From Cryptomeria japonica (lineage: Eukaryota; Streptophyta; Pinopsida; Cupressales; Cupressaceae), in the NCBI RefSeq assembly GCF_030272615.1, contig NC_081415.1, positions 512,207,034-512,271,033 of the forward strand: a stretch of 64,000 nt of DNA, in the 5' to 3' direction. Of this stretch, positions 1 through 12,413 are shown one piece after another. Numbering within the stretch: the stretch's first letter is position 1; each line of letters opens with the position of its first letter. The notes beneath the pieces were generated by a model, which was not told the origin of the DNA, searched no databases, and saw nothing but the letters and a program-made list of their open reading frames with translations. Made by a program: the position numbers and the translations under genes.

Positions 1-3000
1 AAAACCGGCATAATTGAAGATGAGTTGGCAGCCCCACAACTTGAAGCTCATCTATCACCGGTAGGTACCTCTTCAGAAGGAGGCATGCCAACAACCTTTA
101 AAAGAGTTGTTAGGAAAAGAGATCCCTCACCGGCAACCACTCCTTCACCTAGAAGGACAAGGCATAAGCAACAAGCTGTGAGATCTCAGGTTAGAAAGGT
201 TACACCTAAAAAGAAGCTAACTCCTAAGAAAAAGAAAAAGGCAACAACTGACTTGGCACCTCTAGACATTTTGCTAAATGAGATCACAGAGGAAGGAAAA
301 CTGAAGAACATAGGGAAAATTTATGACACCCTATTGGCTGATGAGAAAGGGCAAGTTGAGGAGAGTGTAATACTAAACATGGACATGTTTAAAAAGTTTT
401 TGATGGAAGTCATAAATGAAATTCCTAATGACTTATACAAAAGGCTTGAGGCCAGAAGGCAAGGAGTAATTGAACTGGACAAGAAAATAAAAATAGAAAA
501 ACTACTTGTTGTATATCCAGTAAACTCCCCAATAGAAATTGATGATTTGATAGCTCAGGCCAACTGGATAGTTTTTTCCACTGCACACCAGCATATTTCA
601 CTGATGGTAGGTAGAGTTACAGAGGTTCTAGAGGAAACAGAAGATGGTTGGGACATATTTTTGGTTGAAAAAGAGAAACAAGAAGAATATAGGAATCCCA
701 AGCCTATTAAGGTATATCAGAAGGATAAGGACAAAGGGAAAGGGAAAATTGGTGGACCTCCAAGCATAAAGGTTAAAGATAACCTACCTCCACCTGTAAA
801 AATTACAATCCCTAAAAACCAACTGGCAGCTAAAAGCATGGATGTAGAGGATAGCAGTACAAATCCTAAAGTCCTATTCACTGTAAATGTTGATACCCGA
901 AAGATCAACATAATAGTTGATAAAGAGTCAAGTGAAAAATCAGATATGGCTAAAGAGCCTTCAGTAATAGGAAATACAGAGCAACCGATAGAGGATACAA
1001 AGAAAAAGATGGAATCTGAGGCACAATCAGAGAAACCGACAGAGCTAAAGGCTCTAGAACAGATGCCACCGGTAAGCAATGAAGCAGGTAAACCAGTGCT
1101 AAAGGAAATGCAAACACAAATTGACCTGCCAGAGGTCAATACAAGCATGGTCACTTCCACTAGTACTCAGTTTGTTGGGTCACCATCAAAGTCAACAAAT
1201 GTGACTAAGGTATTACTTGAATCCATCAAGAAAATAACTGACTAACGCCCTCCTAAATGGCACAAGGTTAGTAAATGATCAACAACACAAAAGGACACAA
1301 AACCGTTAGATTGTTAGTGTTTATCAAAAACTAATCTAAAAAGGCATACCAAGAGAGACACTAAAAGCATGCTAATGTATTTAACAAACGAAGTAAATAT
1401 GGTGAGGCATCTCCAACTGCCTCTTAGCATGGCTTTAGCTCCTTCTCCCTTTTTCCTCTCCTCTCCAAGTTCCAAAATAGTGTAGCTCTCAGCAGCTTTT
1501 TGCAGTATGGATGCTTATGGAGGATTGAGATTGTAGTATTGATCTCTAAATGTGAAATAAAAAGCTAATTCTATGCTATTGATGCTAAAATGATATATTT
1601 TAACCAAAATAACAAGATATTAGTTGATTATGCTTAAATGCTCTCTAAAAATGACTATAGCTTAAATGCATGCAAGTTTTCAGGATCTGGATTATGAAGA
1701 AATGGGCTCTATTTATAGGAAAAATGGAGCAATGGATGGTTGAGATTGAGCAATCTCAACAAGGGTCAGGATTGAATGATTTCAAATTCATGTGAAGGCT
1801 TTCAACCCAATCCCAGGATGACAAGTGTCAATGTGAGATAGGTTGAGAGGAGAGGGAATAAGCATTAAATGCCTGATATGACCTTGGGATTTTAAAGTCA
1901 AGGTTGGTTGAATGAATAAAATCTTTATTCAAAGAATAAAGCTTTTATCCAATGGATAAACTCTTGTGCAAATGTGAAATGGATAAATATGGTCAAAACA
2001 ATAAATGTTTGGGGGGACAAGTTTGAAATAACCATAAATGGTTATGTAAGAGCCATAAATGGTCATGTAAGAGCCTTTAGTGGTCTTTGAAGACTTTGGG
2101 GGTTAATTTGTTGAACACACAAAGCATTAAATGCTTTTCAAAGACTTTGGAGTCTTTGAGAAGTGACTCCATTTTGCCTAGGAATGTGACAATATTTAGG
2201 GGATGGATTAGGCTAATTAGAAAGGGGTTAGAAGAATCTAGAAGGGGATTAGATTTTGCAAGTGGATTTGGTGGGTGAGGGAAAATAGGATTTTATTAAA
2301 ATAAAAATTCATTTATTTCAATAAATGTGTGCAAGTTGCATTTGTAGGAAAATGCAAGTGGGGGGAGATAATGATTTAAATAAATGTTTTATTTTAATTT
2401 ATTTAAAAGAGGAAAAGGGGATTTAATTAAATAAATAGATTTTATTTATTTAATTGATTTGTGAATTTGATTTAATGAATTAATTAAAATAAATTGAATA
2501 ATTTATTTAATTAATAGAAGAATGTTTGGGGATGAATTAATTAAATATTAATTTAATTAATTGATGGCTAGTGGATTTTTAATCAAATAAATAGCAAATA
2601 TTTATTTAATTAAGCTGGACAGATTTGTGTGACTACACTGACTATAGTTCACAAGCTTACAAAGTAATAGATGATTCAATACCAATTTTGAAGATAATCA
2701 CTCCTGATTGTAATATAGATATTAAAGATTCTTTAGGATAGTTGGATACATTATGTAAATACATCTCTAGAAATATTGAGAAAATAAAGGTAGAATCTGT
2801 AAAGGACATTGTAGAAAAGGAGAAACAGAAATTCTTTGAGGAAGAAGTTAAGAAGTGTAACAAAGACTTTGACACACTTCTACTGGAACTGTGTAGTTTG
2901 TTAAAAGAGTACAAAAACCTATACAAAGACACATGCAAAACAAACTTCCTGATTGTAGATATAGACAAGAAAATAAGCAAGACATAGGAAGAGATAAACA

Positions 3001-3356
3001 AGCTTGCAGACAATTTTGTCAACTCACCGGATTCACTATCTGTTTTTGAAGATAAGTTAGCAAATTTTGAGGCAGAATTACTTAAACAGGAGAAAGAGAA
3101 AAAGACAATAATAAATAAGGCAAAACACTTGAGATCTAAACTGAGTCCAAGATTGGACTATCTAGCATCTCTATGAAAGGAAATCTCAGAGGCATTAACA
3201 CCGGGAAGTAAAACACCGGCAGAACAATTGCAACATCTCACCGGCACTGTGAAGAGGATTGAAACAACAATAAAAGATAGCAAAAAGTTTATGGATAGTA
3301 TAAACTTAATTTTGGGTGATCTTTTTCAGATAATAACTACCCAACTACAAGGTTGA
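1..3356 (+). pseudogene. Accessory ORF of element H, split by a solo LTR
   Basis: The reading frame is open from the left edge to 1242. It resumes in phase at 2643, directly after the solo LTR and its target duplication, and runs to a TGA at 3354-3356, with in-frame stops at 2739-2741, 2985-2987 and about 3174. The product is Lys/Glu-rich. It has a basic SPRR/TPKKK tract near residues 30-75, a helical middle part, and a coiled-coil C-terminal part after the insertion. It resembles the second ORF of element F at matching places: DEKGQVEESVI here against DEKEAVEQEII there, and DLYKRLEARR against SLYKSLDKKW. The C-terminal coiled coils match in position too. I know no function for it. It is not gag, protease, RT, RNase H or integrase by any motif I can see. 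Confidence 0.7.
1243..2637 (-). repeat. Solo LTR inserted in the accessory ORF of H
   Basis: A 1395-bp non-coding block is flanked by the 5-bp direct repeat CTGAC (1238-1242 and 2638-2642). Read on the minus strand it begins TGTAGTCACAC and ends GGGCGTTA. That is the TG...CA form of an LTR with its last C changed. Removing the block and one CTGAC restores a continuous reading frame in the host ORF, which fixes the boundaries. The right half is very AT-rich, with repeated AATTAATTAAAT and ATTTATTTAA runs. There is no internal coding region, so it is a recombined solo LTR or a short LTR-like insertion. Its parent family is not identifiable here. Confidence 0.75.
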
Positions 3357-3550
3357 GGATATGGATCGGTATAACTACAAACTCTACTAAACCTTTGTCA
3401 TTGATACCAAAGGGGGAGTAGTAGGATGAGAAAATTCGAAGATAGGAATCATATGCTCAGGGGGAGCCCCTCATATTTTTGGTAAATTTTTTTTGGTCTA
3501 CACATTTTTGGACACCTTTTTGAAATTTCTCATGAGTGTTGCCATCAATG

Positions 3551-3564
3551 CCAAAGGGGGAGAT
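3551..3564 (+). other. Polypurine tract of element H
   Basis: The run CCAAAGGGGGAGAT lies directly before the LTR start TGTTGG at 3565. This is the expected place for the plus-strand primer. Element F has the same arrangement on the minus strand (CCAAAGGGGCAGA before TGTTGG). A similar AAAGGGGGAG run at about 3410 is not followed by an LTR start. Confidence 0.7.
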
Positions 3565-4361
3565 TGTTGGCATATGGACACTCCAATCAGACATTGTGTC
3601 TGATTGAAGGTTTTGTCATTGATGGCAACCTTGCAATCCTATGGCACCGGCAAGACATCATACCAGTAAAGCATTATTCAAGAAAGATAGTGCACCAACA
3701 TCAACAAGATCACTCTACATCGGCACCAGAATCGGCACAGAAGAAAAGATGTATACCGACACAAAGGCCAACAAGATTTTTGATATGTAATATTTTGATT
3801 ATTATTGCAAGCCAACTTGGCAAATTTTAAAATGACTCTTGTATATAAAAGAGATCGTTGTAGACATTTTAAAAAGGTAAGTCAGTGAACAAAAAGGAAA
3901 ATTATTAGGCAGACCTAATGTGCGAAATATAGGTTAAGGGTATATGTAAAGAACAGAGCAAGAACCGGTACTGAATCTGGCATTGGAGATGCTATTGTAA
4001 AGTAGTACAAGTCATTGGATTAGTATAATCCTTATTGTAATTGAGTGTGACTTCTCATTGAGTAGTGAGCTCTAGGCAATTGGCCTCCCTGCATGTGCAG
4101 GCCCCTATTGTAAGTAATATTCTCTTATTGGCCAGTAAGTGAATATTGTGGGTCAGAAATCCCACCGAGGTTTTTCCCACACTGGGTTTCCTCATTAAAC
4201 ATCTTGTGTTATGGTGTTCTTTTCATGTGGATGTTTTTGATTTTGTTTATTACATTAATTATTGCATACTGGTACACTGCTTCTTTATGTTCTCTATGTT
4301 TTAACTTAGGGAAATTTGACTACCGGTCATATACTGATTCACCCCCCCCTCTCAGTATCTA
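3565..4361 (+). repeat. 3' LTR of element H
   Basis: The LTR is about 797 bp. It begins TGTTGGCATATGG immediately after the polypurine tract. Inside are a TATA box at 3842-3849, several ACCGG-containing words, and the copia-type GGTTTTTCCC...GGGTTTCC...CTTGTGTTATGG stretch. The right end is placed after the pyrimidine run CCCCCCCTCTCAGTATCTA by comparison with the LTR end of element F. The exact last base is uncertain because no TSD partner is in the window. Confidence 0.7.
3842..3849 (+). promoter_or_regulatory. TATA box in the H LTR
   Basis: TATATAAA lies about 277 bp into the LTR, followed by AGAGATCG. The position fits the U3/R boundary of a copia-type LTR. This is a motif call only. Confidence 0.4.
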
Positions 4362-5238
4362 TGGGAACCCTAACAGAATGGATGTGAAGACCTTGTACAT
4401 TAGTCTCAAGCAAGCAGGGCCCTTCAAAATGTAGGGAGGCCAAGAAAAGACCTACTCCTAGGTGAGACAAGACAGTGCCCAGTTAGGAGAGGTTGAATTG
4501 CAGAGGTCTTGGAGAGAAAGGTTGAATAGTGGAGAGTACATCCTTTGGAGGAAGTGCAGAGGAGTGTTTGAAGCATCAATAGTGTGAAGGAGGAGCCTCC
4601 ACCAATCCAAACAAGGTGGCTAATGCTAAAAACCTTCACTGTGACCCAGGAAAACTACAAAACCCTCATAAAACCCTTGTAAAACCCCAAAATTTGCCCT
4701 AGGCACTGTATGGCCACTTGGAGGCCCAAAACCTAGAAAATCCTTGAGCCCTTTCCAATTGAATGGCAATCAATTTTGGGAGTTAGGGTTGTTTGTGCAT
4801 CATTTGTGAGAGGGAGCCCTAGAAGACCAGTTAGGAGGCCTAATTGGTCCTAATCCTTATAGCCCTTTTTGAAGGCAAAAACCCAAATTTCTGAAATTGG
4901 TAAGGGTTTAGAATCTTGAAACCTCTTGGGGGCTCATAAATGGGTGGAAAAACCTTAAAATAGACCTCAAAAAAACTTGCTAAGACCTTGGAAGGTGTGG
5001 AACTAGATTAACCCTTATTAGCCATAGTAAGGGATTTTGAGTCTCATGAGTAGGTGAGACCTTAGGAGCAGCATAGCAACTCATTGGTGGGTGGATTGGG
5101 AAAGTTCAAGGGATCCCTCAAGAAAATGAAGTCTTAGAGACCCTAGGGTGTGAGGAGAACACCATGAGATCCAAGGAAAGGATCCAAGAGCATAGACTAG
5201 GCTAGTTTATCCCAAAACCCCATCCCATCACTTAATTA
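4362..5238. other. Unassigned stretch between elements H and N
   Basis: There is no convincing coding region on either strand; the reading frames are short and broken. The sequence is relatively rich in GGCC/CCTAGG-like words and in the phrase 'aaaacccta/ccttggag'. It matches none of the other repeats in this window. It could be old flanking DNA or a decayed element. Confidence 0.4.
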
Positions 5239-8200
5239 TGACAAGCAATCATGATAATTCATGAGTCGTGTGACAAAATGACCCAAAATTAAATGCATGT
5301 CAGCTATATGTCAAATCAGGCTTTAGCTCACGTGAACTTACTTAATTAGTACAACCATCTAAGTCATGAGTGTGATTTTGTCTATTTTTGTTGTGAAAAA
5401 TAGCAATTGTTTCTAGACGTTTCTCAATAGTTGTTCCAGCGAGGAAATTTGGAGGTATTGTATCTGCACACAAAATTTTTATGAGAATTTTCTATCAAGA
5501 GCAGGTTAGTTTTAATCGTTCTCTCTTCTCTTGTATTTACTTATTCTGGAAGCTAGTTGTTGTTCATTCCCCTTTGTTGTGTATAAGAACTAATCACATT
5601 CCTGTAATTGTTTGATTAAAATGAGAGGGGCCATTATGAGGCCACCTCTACCAAAATTGGGCCACACTTCTTGCCTAGTTAGTTCACTCCCAGAAATGGG
5701 AGATACTTCATTAGCCCAGGTGGATCTCTCTGATTTTCTTGAGAGTGCCAAAAACCCACTTCAAAATTCAACGATGGAGAGAATTGTGAAGAATGGTTTT
5801 GTTGAGGTCACCACATTTCCCATTGTTGCACCATGCCCAGAGTTAGTATTGGAATGTACGAATAGGTATGATGCAGAGGACAGGTGTACCAAGAACATTA
5901 ATGGTGAAGCGTTATTAAAAATAGACAAGGAGACCGTAATGGAAGATATGGGCATACCTCATAAGGGGCCATATGAGGGTTGGACTATTGGCACTTTTTA
6001 CTCCTTCTTTTCTGAGAAGAAAAATACTTATAAAAGTGTAATTTTTTAGGAATTGGTTATTGAAGATTCAAAAGGGGGGTCTAGGTTACCAAGGCCACTT
6101 ACTAGAGAACACTTCATAAAAAAGGAGTCGACCATTGTCGTTCTATTGAATAGGTTAAAATGAAATTCCCACGCCTTTTAATGGGAAGATTGGATGTACT
6201 TCTACATCCAATTCATGCTCAACAGAAGCTCCTACTTGGATTCGGGGTAGGTAACTATAAAAAAATTGCACGAGAGTCTAAATGGGGTTGCGAAAATGAG
6301 TGATTTCTTTATGTCTTCATATTTATTTTATATTCTTGCTTGTACGCAGGATTGGAATGGCTTGAATCATGAACCCCGGATTTATGAAATAAGGGCATAT
6401 GAATATTACCCTCACCTATAGGAAAAAAAATATGCAGAGAATTTTATGAGATGGAATGATGTTTTTGCAAGAAGATTGGTTTATGAATTGTAGTGAAACA
6501 CAAATAAGAGGTTGACAATAGAAGCCATGGAATTTATTGGCATTTATGGTAGTTACTTTATCTAATTCCCTCACTTCACTTATATTAGAGTTGGTGGATT
6601 TCAGGGTGAACCTTTCAGGTTACCCATGTTTGTGTTGGATAGCTATGTTTTAATCAAAGTTGGTTGACCACTAGCATATATTGACAAGAAAAGTTGAGTG
6701 ATGTCTGAGGTGGTATTTCTTGTAGAAATTGGACACTATAGTTTTGCATCGATTTCAAATGTGTTGAACCTGGAACATTATCTCAAGAAGTTCAAATTGT
6801 AGTTGTATGTTGCCAGATATAAATTTGACAGTCGACCATTTTCTATGGAGAATTTAGATGTTGATAATGGTTTTCGGCATGAACCTTAGTTGGAGGATTA
6901 TTGGGAGAACAATGTTGATGAGTTTGAAGTCAGAAGAAGGTTGTGGTCAAGGTTCATGGTTCAAAAAATTGTAACAATGGGCTTATTCATGAATGTTTCT
7001 GGGGTGCAAGAAGATGGAGATGAGGAAGTAGTTGAACTTGAGTTTGATGAAAGGATACAAGGACAATCTATTCAAGATATTGATTGGAATAGGAAATAGG
7101 ACAATAGCATTCAGACCAAAACTTTTAATGTGATTAGAAGAAGAAAAAAATGGTTGAAAGATCATCATTTTAGACAAATGCCTATACCTGCACCTAATGA
7201 TAAGAGAGTTGATCGAGCCTATGTGACTTCCCAAACATCTCTTCCATCTTCTAATGTTACTGTTGATATTGTAGGTGACGAGAAACAGAGGATGGAGAAG
7301 GCCAAGATTACAAATTTAGGAGAGTCTTCTTTGGGTTCCGCCTCTTCTTGTGTTACCAAATCACTTAATAGGAAAAGGTATTAGAAAATCCTTGCAAGTT
7401 CACTAGTAGTAGACTTCGATCTTGAGGAATAAATTCAAGAAGTAATGGATACTTAGATGCAGGATCAACCCATCACAGATGCTACAGAAAAAGGAAAGAG
7501 AATCCAACAACCTAAGGATTCAGGGAATACCATGGTCATTATCACCATTAACCAACAATCACCATTACCAAGGGAAACATCCACCGCTCCTAAGTGGTTG
7601 AGTTCTTCGCTTACTAAGAAGATGAATATAATTCCTATTTCAATCCCAATGGAGGATATGCTCAGCAAGTGTCTGGAAAGAACTTCAAATTCCAAGAGAC
7701 TTAAAATAGAAACCATGATCGATGTGGATGAGCAAATGGGACATTGGGTTGAAGAAGTGGCTAGACCCCTAGTAGATAAAGAGGTCGAGAATATCACTGA
7801 GAAATATTTCATCATTGAAAAGATTGATCTAGGGGAAACTTCCCAGACTATTGATGTTAAACATTTAGAGACTTCAAACAAAAGGATCCTCACTACAACT
7901 TCAAAGGATGAAAAAGACAAAAATGAGATGAAGTAGATTATAATGCAAATGGATCAATACATCAATGCTATCCAAAATCCAAATCCTCAGCCACTTTCCT
8001 AAGTTTCTTTGTCATTTGATCCAAAATCACCCATGAACCAGAAGTTACTTGATCAAATTCAAAGGAGCCAGATGATTACAGATGTCATTAGTGAATGGGT
8101 TGAATCAATCACATAGTAGGGAACTAGATATATTTCTGATTTGGTCAAGGTGTTCAAGAACGTAGAGTTTGTGGGAAAAGAGTTAGAAACAGAAATAATT

Positions 8201-9417
8201 GCTTGGGACAAAGAGAAGAGTAAATGGTTGGTTGTATTGAAGTAGATGAGAGACACTCAGAGATATGGAGTGATGAACTTCCTCGCTGAAAAACTAGTCC
8301 ACGACCTTGATGATAATGCACTTTTCATTTGCAAAGAGAATATTAAGTGGACAAACTCAATTATTGAGGAGGGACATGAGAAATCCCTCAAGCTTCTAAA
8401 AGAATTGAAAGAATTAACTAATACTATGCAAAGAGCCATGAAATACATAGTACTTTAGCTTCTAAAAGAGAATAAGAAAACACTTTAAGATTTATCAGAA
8501 ATGATCCAAATTTTCATGGACTGAGTACAGTAGATTCAGGAGGCAAAGTCCTTGAAAATTGAAGATTTCTCAAAGATTGCAAGAATTGAATCTATGTTGG
8601 TTGTCTGCTTCAATCGTCTGGATATGCATAAGGGTAAGGTCCTATAGGTAAGAAAAAAGAAAGAGATATGAAAGCATCGAATCCTACATATTGGCCTCCC
8701 ACATTACCGGCTCATTCTGAAATTTTCTTCATCTCAATTGGAATGGCAGAACATTCGAAGCACTCCCACATCATAAGACAAATAGGTTGAAGCCATGTCA
8801 TTTACAGGAGTCTGATCGTGCGTCTTTTTCTCGTGGCTTATGATGCTTTTCTAGTTTAGTTATTGCTTTCTTAGTTTTAAAACTAAACTTATTTAACTCT
8901 CAAGTAGAGTTAATTATTTGACTATGGTTTTATTTGTAATAGACTATCATAGCCTTACAGCTATTTATATGGTTCTAGAATTCTTTTTCAAGGGCCAAAA
9001 AAATTTGATTTTGAGGAACAGACTTAATTTTATTTGGATTTTCAATATAGACATTTCTGGTACTTGAATGAAATGATATTTTGATATGATCTTCAAATTT
9101 GTGTATTTGAAAGATATAGAAATCTTTGTTGGGATGTATTCTTATGTGCCAAATACTTTATTTCATTAGCTTTTCTTTCTTAGTCTGTGAATTCATTGAT
9201 TTTCTTTTGTTAAAAAGGTGCTTCATTGTTGCTTAAATGACTCTCATCCCCCTTGTCTTGTGAGGCATGAGAGAGAATCAATCAACATTTATGCTACTTT
9301 GAGTATTTTGGGTGGAATAAGATTTATATTGAATGGATATGTGCTGGAGTAAAGTCTGTAAGCTTTACAGTTATTAATAATTATCTTGTAGCGTTCTTTT
9401 GTGTTGACAAATGAATG
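5239..9417 (+). repeat. 5' LTR of element N (copy A)
   Basis: The repeat begins near TGACAAGCAATCATGATAATTC and matches 34172-38321 over its full length, with many substitutions and small indels. This suggests an old insertion. The right limit is only a minimum. The 3' copy is interrupted after the shared GTGTTGACAAA-GAATG, so the true LTR end in this copy may lie up to some 100 bp further right. Most of the LTR is occupied by a protein-coding frame (5621-8815). Confidence 0.75.
5621..8815 (+). pseudogene. LTR-embedded ORF of element N, 5' copy
   Basis: From ATG 5621 (start MRGAIMRPPL) a frame can be followed through most of the LTR, broken by stops and shifts, for about 1,060 codons. Visible parts in order are GDTSLAQVDLSDF and FVEVTTFPI near the N-terminus, LLKIDKETVMEDMGIP, YIRVGGFQGEPFRLP near 6583-6630, then HEP-LEDYW near 6880. 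A Ser/Thr/Lys-rich linker follows, then a coiled-coil C-terminal half (about 7900-8600). The same motifs occur in the 3' LTR copy, and in diverged form in ORF E (50372-52965) and in the LTR ORFs of element C. The N-terminal pattern recalls the plant 'putative transposon protein' type of domain (Transposase_32), but I cannot confirm membership. Its role is unknown. Confidence 0.65.
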
Positions 9418-9667
9418 TGAAATCCTTTCTTTCTTTTTGGTGAAAAGTGTGTTTGTTTATGAGTAATCTAAATAAAAATTTATTAAGCATCTTATGAGGA
9501 TTTGTACTCTTATGCAGAGGGTAAACCTAAACTCGGTTCACCCAAATGTTGGTTTTATTTTCTTTTTCATGAAGGGTATGCATGAGCCCTCATTTTAAAA
9601 ACATATAAAAAATCAAAGAAAAGGCAAATCTGTTAACCTTCAGATTTTTGGAGAGTGTGCTAGGGAG
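9418..9667 (+). other. Leader of element N before gag
   Basis: About 250 bp between the last base shared by both LTRs and the first recognisable gag codons. It holds the true LTR end and should hold a primer-binding site. I see neither a TG...CA end nor a tRNA-complementary TGG motif comparable with that of element C, so the site has probably decayed. Confidence 0.4.
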
Positions 9668-10456
9668 TTGAATAATAAGATCGGTCATTTGGCTATAGGA
9701 TACAACAAATTGGATTGTCAATCTTTAAGAGTTTATTCAGTGCCATTAAAATTTTGCATTGTAAATAGGCTAGAGCCAATAAGGTATACTAGGTCACAGA
9801 GGCATGAGGGAATAGTTGACTCTATTTTTCAAGAACTGCAAAACCTAGATTTTCAGTCATTCTTTTCACCTAAGAGACAAGAAAAAAGTAGACCTCCTTC
9901 TACACTCCTTTCACTCCCTATATCCTCAGTTTGTAAAGCCCTAACCCTGCATGGTGTTTCCTTACCCAGTGTAATCAATCCAACACCTCTCAATATCATT
10001 CTTCTAATGGTAGCCAACAATATTTGGGGGGTCATAGTAGGTCCATTGAATTTGCATCTAAATTTGAATTATTTACCTAAAGGATAGAGAGATCACTTAC
10101 CTAAATTTAGTGGAGATGGGAAGGTCATAGTTGATGAACATTTGAATGCATTTAATGTTGCATGTGGTGTAATAAATGTTGAGCATGAAGATGTTACAAT
10201 AAGGTTGTTTGTACAAACATTAACTGAAGTAGTTACAGATTGGTTTTATCATTTGCCGAACAGTGCAATAACAAACTGGCAAGATTTGAAAACTAGGTTT
10301 GAGGCTAGGTTAAAGATAGTAGAGGATGAGAATTCTCTTTTGGCTTAGTTAGCTCAATTTAAAAAATAAATCACTGAATCTATCTGAGATTTCATGGCTA
10401 AATTTGATTAGATTTTTTGACAAAATTCCTGCAAATCAGAAACCTTCAGATGATAA
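9668..10456 (+). pseudogene. Element N gag, N-terminal part, cut by element C
   Basis: The protein contains the retrotransposon gag core: LPKFSGDGK near 10098, then a DEHLNAF/ACG segment, TDWFYHLP and a W-x-D-L-K-x-R-F segment. It has in-frame stops at 10085-10087 and 10346-10348 and a shift near 10417. The frame reaches base 10456, where element C begins. It continues in phase at 30415 on the other side of C once one target duplication is removed. The protein would form the particle shell in which element RNA is packaged and reverse transcribed. It is non-functional here. Confidence 0.8.
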
Positions 10457-10799
10457 TGTTATCACTATTTAAAAAATTGGGTATTCTTGTCCCATATTTG
10501 GCTAGAAGTCTGAGAAAATGTATTTAGCATGGCCTTGTCACCTCTTAGTTTTTTGGGTCACTTGAGGTTTTATGGTTTTTGTGATTAACTTTTCCTATGT
10601 TCGAACAAAAAACCCTTATGTTCTATTTCAGCGTTACTTTTGCCACTTAAGGAAGGTTCGGTTCATCATTAAAAGTGTTCCCTCATAGGTTTGCCCTAGG
10701 TGGTCTTTCAAATATTTTCAAACTTTGTGCGCCTTTATCTTTATCTTGTTTTAATGTTTGTCGGGCCCCTTAATTATTGTGCAACTCATTGTTAATCTT

Positions 10800-12090
10800 G
10801 CGGTTGTCATTATTTCGCTAGGCAAAGATGCTAGCAAGTTAATGTTCGCGAAGTAGCGAAAAGGCTCGACGGGCCTGACTAGATGGATTGACCGATAGAT
10901 TAAAAGACTACATCTTGCTTTAAATCTGATAGCTCACGTTGATTCACTAGCCTCAGATGCACGTGGTCTAAGTTCTGCGAAATAGCGAAAGACTTGGTGG
11001 GTCCCAGAGGCGAGCGGCTTCTTCGGTTAAAGGATGATCGGTTCAAAAAAGATCAACAGCTCACGTTGTTTTGCAACCAAAAGGCGCATGTGTTCTACCT
11101 TTCGTGAAGTAGCGAAAAGGGTGGTGGGCCCAAAGGGACAAGCAAGTCATAAAGTTAAAGGTTGATTAACTATGATTTGATCTGACGATTGTCGTGGTTT
11201 CACAGCCGCAAGTCAAATGGAGATTAGTGATTGCGAAATGGTGAAAGGCAGCTGGCAGTCCAATGGTAGGTCCGGGTGGTGATGATGGAGCAGTGACATG
11301 GCGCTCAGGTGGCGGTCCATGGTGGGCCCGATGGTTTCAATGAAAGTGCCTTTTCGATGAGACCTATAGACCGCTCGCCAAAGAAGAAATTCCACCGAAA
11401 GATAGAGACCAAACTGCTGAGGTGGTGGACACATGGCAGGACAGATGGTTTGTTCTGTGGAGTTTAATGGTGACCTGTTAAGTGCACATGGCTTTGAAGG
11501 GTAATTGAGGGCTTGCCTTGGTTCAACCAATAGTTATGTGGGGAATAGTAAAGTAAAGTACATGGCGGTTTCAAAATGGAACACGATGGAACTTCCTGAG
11601 CAAATGGCTAACTGCCACGTGGCATTTGTTAACCAGTGACGAGATGAAGAAAGTGGTCTCCGAGTTAAAGGGCCCACTTGAAAGGTCTAAAGCATGTTAA
11701 AAGGTGTTCATTTCATGGTCGATCCAATGGTTGTCGTTGTTTCGTAGCCCGAAGATGCCTGTAGCTTAGTCTCTACAAAATGGCGAAAACCGTTAGCCAT
11801 CAAGGTAATGCATAGTTAGTTAATAATACTGACGATCGTTGTTGGAGATAAAGACCGAGCAGGTAGATCATGATCTAATGGCTGACATTGATTCGTGAAG
11901 GAAAATTGCACAAGTTTTAAGGCCCGTGAAATAGCGAAAAGAAGGTAGGGCCCATCACTAACATAGAAAGACCAGATGGAGTAAAAATAGTGCAGGTTCC
12001 AATGATCCAATGGTTGTCATTGCTTTGCAAAAGAAAAGTGCGGAGGTTTTAAGATTTGTGAAATAGAAAAACAATGAAACAGGGGAAATA
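10800..12090 (+). repeat. Degenerate array of ~130-bp units in the C LTR
   Basis: The word GCGAAATAGCGAAA, or close variants, recurs near 10850, 10978, 11105, 11235, 11775, 11927 and 12057. The first four are 127-130 bp apart. Around it recur AAGTTAAAGG-TGATT, GGCTCACGTTG, GATGCACGTGG and GGTGGGCCC. The same array is present in the 3' LTR (about 24240-25530). It is non-coding. Its position in U3 suggests a regulatory role, but that is inference. Confidence 0.65.
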
Positions 12091-12413
12091 CTCAGAAAAC
12101 TCATGATCTGTTGGAGCCCATTTTTGAATTCGATTTGTGAATTCAATTTTGAGGTGATGGCCGAAGCATGCAGAATTAATTTCCGAAATTCAATGCAAAC
12201 CTGCCGTCTTAGGGTCCACATCAACTTGAATGTTGGCATCATTTCAACAAGTCTGTTGGAGAGGAATTGGTGCAGAGCGTTTTTCTTCAAGCAAAATAAC
12301 AGGTTTTTTGTGCTTTTTTCTTGATAATTGCAGTCTAAAAGTCGGTGATTGCTTTGAGGATTGTTTCATTTAAGGTCTGTGCAAATCTCAATTGACATAG
12401 TTATATTATACAG

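Larger units (their letters stand above)
1..4361 (+). mobile_element. Copia-type LTR element H, 3' part only
   Basis: The element enters from the left edge. It consists of an accessory reading frame, a polypurine tract at about 3551-3564 and a 3' LTR at 3565-4361. The LTR has the layout usual for plant Ty1/copia elements: a start in TGTTGG, an internal GGTTTTTCCCA/GGGTTTCC box near 4170-4195, a TTGTGTTATGG box just after it, and a pyrimidine-rich end (CCCCCCCTCTCAGTA) near 4342-4357. The same boxes occur in reverse complement in the LTRs of element F (54218-61511). No gag, RT or integrase is visible in this window, and any pol would lie upstream of base 1. The class assignment rests on LTR style and similarity to F, so it is an inference. 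Confidence 0.7.

Noticed and set aside
717-1160. Minus-strand frame of 147 codons
   Set aside because: Lies wholly opposite the well-supported plus-strand accessory ORF of H and has no recognisable motif.
1245-2644. 8-bp repeat ACTGACTA at both ends of the insertion as a hAT-type target duplication
   Set aside because: No terminal inverted repeats; a 5-bp duplication CTGAC with TG...-type LTR ends on the minus strand explains it better.
4424-4639. Minus-strand frame of 71 codons in the unassigned stretch
   Set aside because: No recognisable domain, and flanking frames are full of stops.
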